Source of the DNA: JBMNOI01 sp050942995
Lineage (GTDB): Bacteria > Chloroflexota > Anaerolineae > UBA1429
Length of the DNA: 8,983 nt
Direction of reading: 5' to 3'
NCBI GenBank assembly: GCA_050942995.1
Contig: JBMNOI010000142.1
Span: 1-8,983 of the forward strand
Shown piece after piece: positions 5,808 through 8,983 of the stretch (positions are counted from its first letter, which is position 1; each line of letters opens with the position of its first letter). The position numbers and the translations under genes were made by a program. Under the pieces are notes generated by a model, which did no database searches, was not told the origin of the DNA, and saw only the letters and a list, made by a program, of their open reading frames with translations.

Positions 5808-6713
5808 ATGAGCGCAAATCCCGAGGCACAGCCGATCATCATGCGTCTCGGCTACTCGCCCGAGACTCGCCTCGTCATCCTTCACGCCGATGATGTCGGC
5901 ATGTGCCACGCCGAGACCCAATCGTTCATCGAGACCACGGCCGCCGGCCTCGTGCGCTGTGGCTCCATCATGGCGCCCTGCCCGTGGGTGCCCTATATCG
6001 CCCGGGTCGCCGGCGAAAACCCGGCAATGGATCTGGGAGCGCATATCACGTTGAACGCCGAATGGCGGGAATATCGCTGGGGAGCCATCAGCACCCGCGA
6101 CCCGGCCGGCGGCCTGCTGGACGGCCAGGGGTGCCTGTGGAGGTCGACGGAAGAGACGCATCGACACATGGACCCGGAGGCGGCGATCATCGAGATACGC
6201 GCCCAGGTGGAATACCTTCTATCCCTGGGCATCGACCTGACGCATATCGATACCCATATGGGTACGGTGTTTCATCCGGCGTTGCTGTCGGCGTACATCG
6301 AACTGGGTCTCAGTTATCGCCTGCCGGTGATGGTGCCCCGATCGTTGCCCGAGATGATGGCACAGCACGGCATGCCCGAGGAGGTTATCGCACAGGTCCG
6401 ACCGGCCTATGACAGGCTGGTGGCTGCCGGATACCCCCTCATCGACCGGGTCGTCGCCTGTTCCGGAGGGGCAGAGAAGCGCCTGGAGCAGTACATCCGC
6501 ATCCTGGAGGAACTGCCCCCGGGCATCACCCACCTGCTCTTCCACGCCGCCACGCCGGGACCCGAGATCGAGGCCATCACCACCGGCTGGGCCGAACGCG
6601 TGGCCGATCATCGGGTGTTTACCGATCCGGCTCTGCGCGAGTATATCGACTCTCGCTCCGACCTCGTCATCATCGGCTATCGCGACCTGCGCGACGCGCT
6701 GCGGGCCATGTAG
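5808..6713 (+). CDS. ChbG/HpnK (YdjC-like) family carbohydrate deacetylase
   Basis: A 301-residue metal-dependent deacetylase of the YdjC family, whose studied members remove acetyl groups from chitooligosaccharides (ChbG) or hopanoid sugars (HpnK). The metal-site motifs are present: LVILHADDVGMCH (22-34, with Asp28/Asp29), His79 in DLGAHITLN (75-83) and HIDTHMGTVFHP (146-157, His146 and His150). A late His in THLLFHAA fits the family's conserved C-terminal histidine. Length is normal and there is no signal peptide, so the enzyme should act in the cytoplasm on imported or internal sugars. The ATG at 5808 follows AAAGGAG (5795-5801) at 6 nt; an upstream in-frame ATG (5772) overlaps the -10 element and is unlikely. 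The unit looks single-gene, with its own promoter and terminator. The sugar substrate is unknown; the glycosidase and glycosyltransferase beyond the terminator are transcribed the opposite way and may or may not be related in function. Confidence 0.9.
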   Translation: MSANPEAQPIIMRLGYSPETRLVILHADDVGMCHAETQSFIETTAAGLVRCGSIMAPCPWVPYIARVAGENPAMDLGAHITLNAEWREYRWGAISTRDPAGGLLDGQGCLWRSTEETHRHMDPEAAIIEIRAQVEYLLSLGIDLTHIDTHMGTVFHPALLSAYIELGLSYRLPVMVPRSLPEMMAQHGMPEEVIAQVRPAYDRLVAAGYPLIDRVVACSGGAEKRLEQYIRILEELPPGITHLLFHAATPGPEIEAITTGWAERVADHRVFTDPALREYIDSRSDLVIIGYRDLRDALRAM

Positions 6714-6731
6714 CAAAGAACGGTGATACAG

Positions 6732-6770
6732 CAAAGGGGCATCCCCACTTGGGGATGCCCCTTTGTCTTG
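6732..6770. terminator. Strong bidirectional hairpin between convergent genes
   Basis: A perfect 15-bp stem (6732-6746 with 6751-6765) has a 4-nt ACTT loop. On the + strand the stem ends in CTTTG and runs into T-rich sequence (TCTTGGTTATG). It lies 18 nt after the deacetylase stop and 18 nt beyond the stop of the convergent propeller gene, so it probably serves both, better on the + strand. Confidence 0.88.
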
Positions 6771-6783
6771 GTTATGTCTACTC

Positions 6784-7764
6784 CTATCGCTTGACACGAT
6801 TCAGCCGCAACTCGTGTGAGCCGTCGGCGCGGGCATATTCATAGTAGAACCATACTTCGTCATCGAACACGACGGCGTCGATATAGCGCAGACTACCGCT
6901 GCCATGGGGCGAAACCAGACGCGGACCGTCGGGCGTCAGCCGATAGAAGCGGTGCAGATCCCAGCTATGCACCAGCCCGGTGCGCTCTTCATAATTCCCC
7001 TCGACCGAGGCGCTCCCGTCATAGTATCCCATCCAGCCGGAAGCCGTCGGCACCAGGCAGCCCAGGCGCGCGGCATACCCATCCCAGCCGCTCTGGCGAG
7101 GCGCAAAGATATCCCCCAGCCACTCGTACTGCAGGCCGTCGCCGCTCACCGCCAGCGCCGAACTGGACAGCGTCAGACCGGTGTTGTAGATATCCCCCGT
7201 GGCATGCATACGTTCCGTCTGGGATTCATCCACATCCAGACGCATGGCATAAGAGATGAGCATGTAGTACATGCCGTTCACGATCATCACCCAGGGATCT
7301 TTGACACCCTCCACGCCCACATCATCCGCCGTAAATACCTTGCGCCGTTTGGCTACATCAAATTCGCTCGGGCTGGCGGCCTCGATTACATCGATGCGCC
7401 AGCGGTTGTCGGCCGGATCCACATAGCTGGGATAGAGCAACCATCGGCCGTCCAGCGCCTTGGTGAGCGAGAAGCGTTCTACCGAAGCCGAATCGAACGC
7501 CTCTTTGGTGGAGGACCAGATCGTGGAAAAGTTCACGCCATCGGTGGATTCGGCGACATAGCACTCGCCACCACGCACCGGTCGCGGCTTGCGCAGACGA
7601 TAGGAGAGGTAGAACCGCGATGTCTCGACATCATAGAGCACACTGGGCGCTCCGGCCCAATATCCCTCGCCTTCAGACGGCGGGGCGATGACGGTCTCAC
7701 CCTCTGCCGGATCGAACACCAGTGAATCACCATACCATTTTTGTTCCGGCCGATAGAACGACAT
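6784..7764 (-). CDS. Five-bladed beta-propeller glycosidase-like protein (GH43/GH32/GH130 fold class)
   Basis: A 326-residue protein with a repeated pattern of small residues, acidic residue and paired aromatic strands, as in five-bladed propeller glycoside hydrolases and phosphorylases. Five blade-like segments can be followed: WAGAPSVLYD...FYLSYR (36-56), ERFSL...DGRWLLYPSYVD (96-116), VKDPWVMIVNGMYYMLIS (154-171), WDGYAARLGCLV...GWMGYYDGS (227-251) and SLRYIDAVVFDDEVWFYYEY (291-310). Acidic candidates for the central pocket include Asp157 (KDP), Glu96 and Asp228, but I cannot assign the catalytic set or a CAZy family. No signal peptide is seen, so it is likely cytoplasmic, which would suit an intracellular glycosidase or a GH130-like phosphorylase. 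The ATG at 7764 is chosen because GGAGGAA (7771-7777 on the complement) lies 6 nt upstream; an in-frame ATG at 7779 has a poorer site. It follows the glycosyltransferase by 45 nt, probably co-transcribed. Confidence 0.72.
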   Translation of the reverse strand: MSFYRPEQKWYGDSLVFDPAEGETVIAPPSEGEGYWAGAPSVLYDVETSRFYLSYRLRKPRPVRGGECYVAESTDGVNFSTIWSSTKEAFDSASVERFSLTKALDGRWLLYPSYVDPADNRWRIDVIEAASPSEFDVAKRRKVFTADDVGVEGVKDPWVMIVNGMYYMLISYAMRLDVDESQTERMHATGDIYNTGLTLSSSALAVSGDGLQYEWLGDIFAPRQSGWDGYAARLGCLVPTASGWMGYYDGSASVEGNYEERTGLVHSWDLHRFYRLTPDGPRLVSPHGSGSLRYIDAVVFDDEVWFYYEYARADGSHELRLNRVKR

Positions 7765-7809
7765 CTGTGCTTCCTCCATGTCTCTTGGTATCTGCTCCGT
7801 GTAACCCGG

Positions 7810-8979
7810 TCAATCCGCGTTGTCGTCCGCCCACTCATCGATCACCCGCTGGTAAAGCGTCAGCGTCTCACGAGCCGCGCGCTCCCAGGAATATTCTGCC
7901 GCGCGTTCGCTCCCTCGGAGAGCCATCTCGCGCTGCAACGCCTCGTCCATCAGCACCTCGCGCAGCGTCACCGTGATACTGTCGGTATCCTCGGGATCAA
8001 AGTAGCGCGCCGCATCACCTCCCACCTCCGGCAGACTGGAGACGTTGCTGGTACATACCGGGCTTTCACAGGCCATGGCCTCCAGCACCGGCAGGCCAAA
8101 TCCCTCGTACAGGCTCGGTTGCGCCGTCACGCTCGCACCGGCATACACGGCCGGCAAGTCCTCATCCTGCACAAACCCCGGAAAGATCACCCGGTCGCGC
8201 CAGGGGATCGACTCGAGATGACGGAAAAAGCCCTCATACAACCAGCCGCGGCTGCCCACGATCACCAGCGCATCCACCAGCCCCTCATCGAACAACGGTC
8301 CGCAGGCATCTACCAGCCGCGCAAGGTTCTTGCGCGGCTCGATGGTGCCCACTGTAACGATGTAGCGAGACGGCAGGCCATACCGGGCTCGCACGGCCTC
8401 GATGCGCCCTGCAGTCTGTGGTCCAAAGTGCGGCGCGGACGCCTCGGAGATGACGTGAATGCGTCGGGGATCAATGTCGTACAGCCGCACCAGATCGTTT
8501 TTGGTGCTCTCGGACACGGCGATAATCGCCCGCGCCCGTCGACAGAATATGGGCATGGCGGCGCGCAAATAGAGATAATTGGCGATCTTGTGATGCTTGG
8601 GGAACCGCTCATAGATCAGATCGTGCACCGTCAGGATGGACGGTGTACGCTTTAGCGGCGGCAACAGATGTTCGGTGGCATGGAAAAGTGCCGCATCGGG
8701 CAGCAGATCGTCCATCGACAGACCGGCCAGGCTGCGGGCCAGCACCATCCCCCGCCAGGGCTTGTAGCCGTAGCTCACCCCGGCAACCGGCTCGCCCTCC
8801 CATCCCGCCAGCGGGCCATATCGCCCCAGGCTGTTCTGGAAGAGTCGCAGGCGTTTGCCCAGTAGCGGCCGCAAAGCCGCCGCCAGACTGGATGCATAGC
8901 GGCTCAGGCCGGCCTTGCCGTGCACGGCGCTGGAAACATCGAAATAGATCAAGTCGCGATGAGACGATGAGCGATCCAT
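7810..8979 (-). CDS. Family 4 (GT-B) glycosyltransferase
   Basis: A 389-residue retaining glycosyltransferase of the GT4 class, which moves a sugar from a nucleotide donor to a glycan, lipid or small-molecule acceptor. The N-terminal acceptor domain contains a GLSRYASSL segment (24-32) and TVHDLIYERFP (117-127). The C-terminal donor-binding domain has VTVGTIEPRKNLARLVDA (208-225) and the classic E-x7-E motif in YEGFGLPVLEAMA (291-303, Glu292 and Glu300), followed by SSLPEVGGDAARYFDP (314-329). No membrane segment is seen; such enzymes work at the cytoplasmic face. The ATG at 8979 lies 4 nt from the window edge, so its ribosome site cannot be seen; the frame is open to the edge and a longer N-terminus is possible, though the length is already typical. 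It is the upstream gene of the pair with the propeller protein. Donor and acceptor are unknown; resemblance to mannosyl- or glucosyltransferases of polysaccharide clusters is generic. Confidence 0.92.
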   Translation of the reverse strand: MDRSSSHRDLIYFDVSSAVHGKAGLSRYASSLAAALRPLLGKRLRLFQNSLGRYGPLAGWEGEPVAGVSYGYKPWRGMVLARSLAGLSMDDLLPDAALFHATEHLLPPLKRTPSILTVHDLIYERFPKHHKIANYLYLRAAMPIFCRRARAIIAVSESTKNDLVRLYDIDPRRIHVISEASAPHFGPQTAGRIEAVRARYGLPSRYIVTVGTIEPRKNLARLVDACGPLFDEGLVDALVIVGSRGWLYEGFFRHLESIPWRDRVIFPGFVQDEDLPAVYAGASVTAQPSLYEGFGLPVLEAMACESPVCTSNVSSLPEVGGDAARYFDPEDTDSITVTLREVLMDEALQREMALRGSERAAEYSWERAARETLTLYQRVIDEWADDNAD

Positions 8980-8983
8980 ATCA

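Noticed and set aside
7741..8655. Long + strand open frame (304 codons) opposite the glycosyltransferase and the gap
   Set aside because: The translation is rich in His, Arg and Gln without family motifs, and the opposite strand encodes a clear GT4 enzyme.
8980..8983. TGA on the complement directly before the glycosyltransferase ATG, as the stop of an upstream overlapping operon gene
   Set aside because: Only four bases are visible upstream, so neither frame nor gene can be supported.

Overview
The window is a GC-rich bacterial segment holding nine protein genes, no RNA genes and no sign of mobile elements, phage or CRISPR. Most genes have a clear Shine-Dalgarno site and several have recognisable sigma-70-type promoters or rho-independent terminators, so this is ordinary bacterial chromosome. 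The gene mix (DUF362, Ldh-type dehydrogenase, ADP-ribosylglycohydrolase, YdjC/ChbG deacetylase, five-bladed propeller glycosidase, GT4 glycosyltransferase) would fit an environmental anaerobe such as a member of Chloroflexota. That placement is a guess from gene content and base composition only.

Layout. On the + strand at 60-1166 lies a DUF362 protein followed by a strong hairpin terminator. A second + strand unit at 1348-2397 encodes an Ldh-family NAD(P)-dependent 2-hydroxyacid dehydrogenase with its own TTGACA/TATCAT promoter. It converges on a minus-strand ADP-ribosylglycohydrolase-family gene (2560-3675). That gene is divergent from a compact three-gene + strand operon (3868-5645): a MarR-type repressor, a CTP-dependent diacylglycerol/polyprenol-kinase-like membrane protein overlapping it by 8 nt, and a small multi-pass membrane protein resembling the membrane half of a cation diffusion facilitator. 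A single gene for a YdjC/ChbG-type carbohydrate deacetylase (5808-6713) follows, with its own promoter and a strong hairpin terminator. Converging on it is a minus-strand pair: a GT4 glycosyltransferase (7810-8979, start near the window edge) and, 45 nt downstream, a five-bladed beta-propeller glycosidase-like protein (6784-7764).

How the genes fit together. The flanking genes suggest metabolism of sugars, sugar acids or glycans, mostly as single-gene units. The centre is different: a self-contained, probably autoregulated membrane-lipid or polyprenol operon in which a perfect 8-bp-arm palindrome sits on the -35 element and spacer of the operon's own promoter. The combination of MarR, CTP-type lipid kinase and a CDF-like protein whose expected metal ligands are replaced is the part most worth following up. 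The rest looks like ordinary accessory metabolism with unknown substrates.
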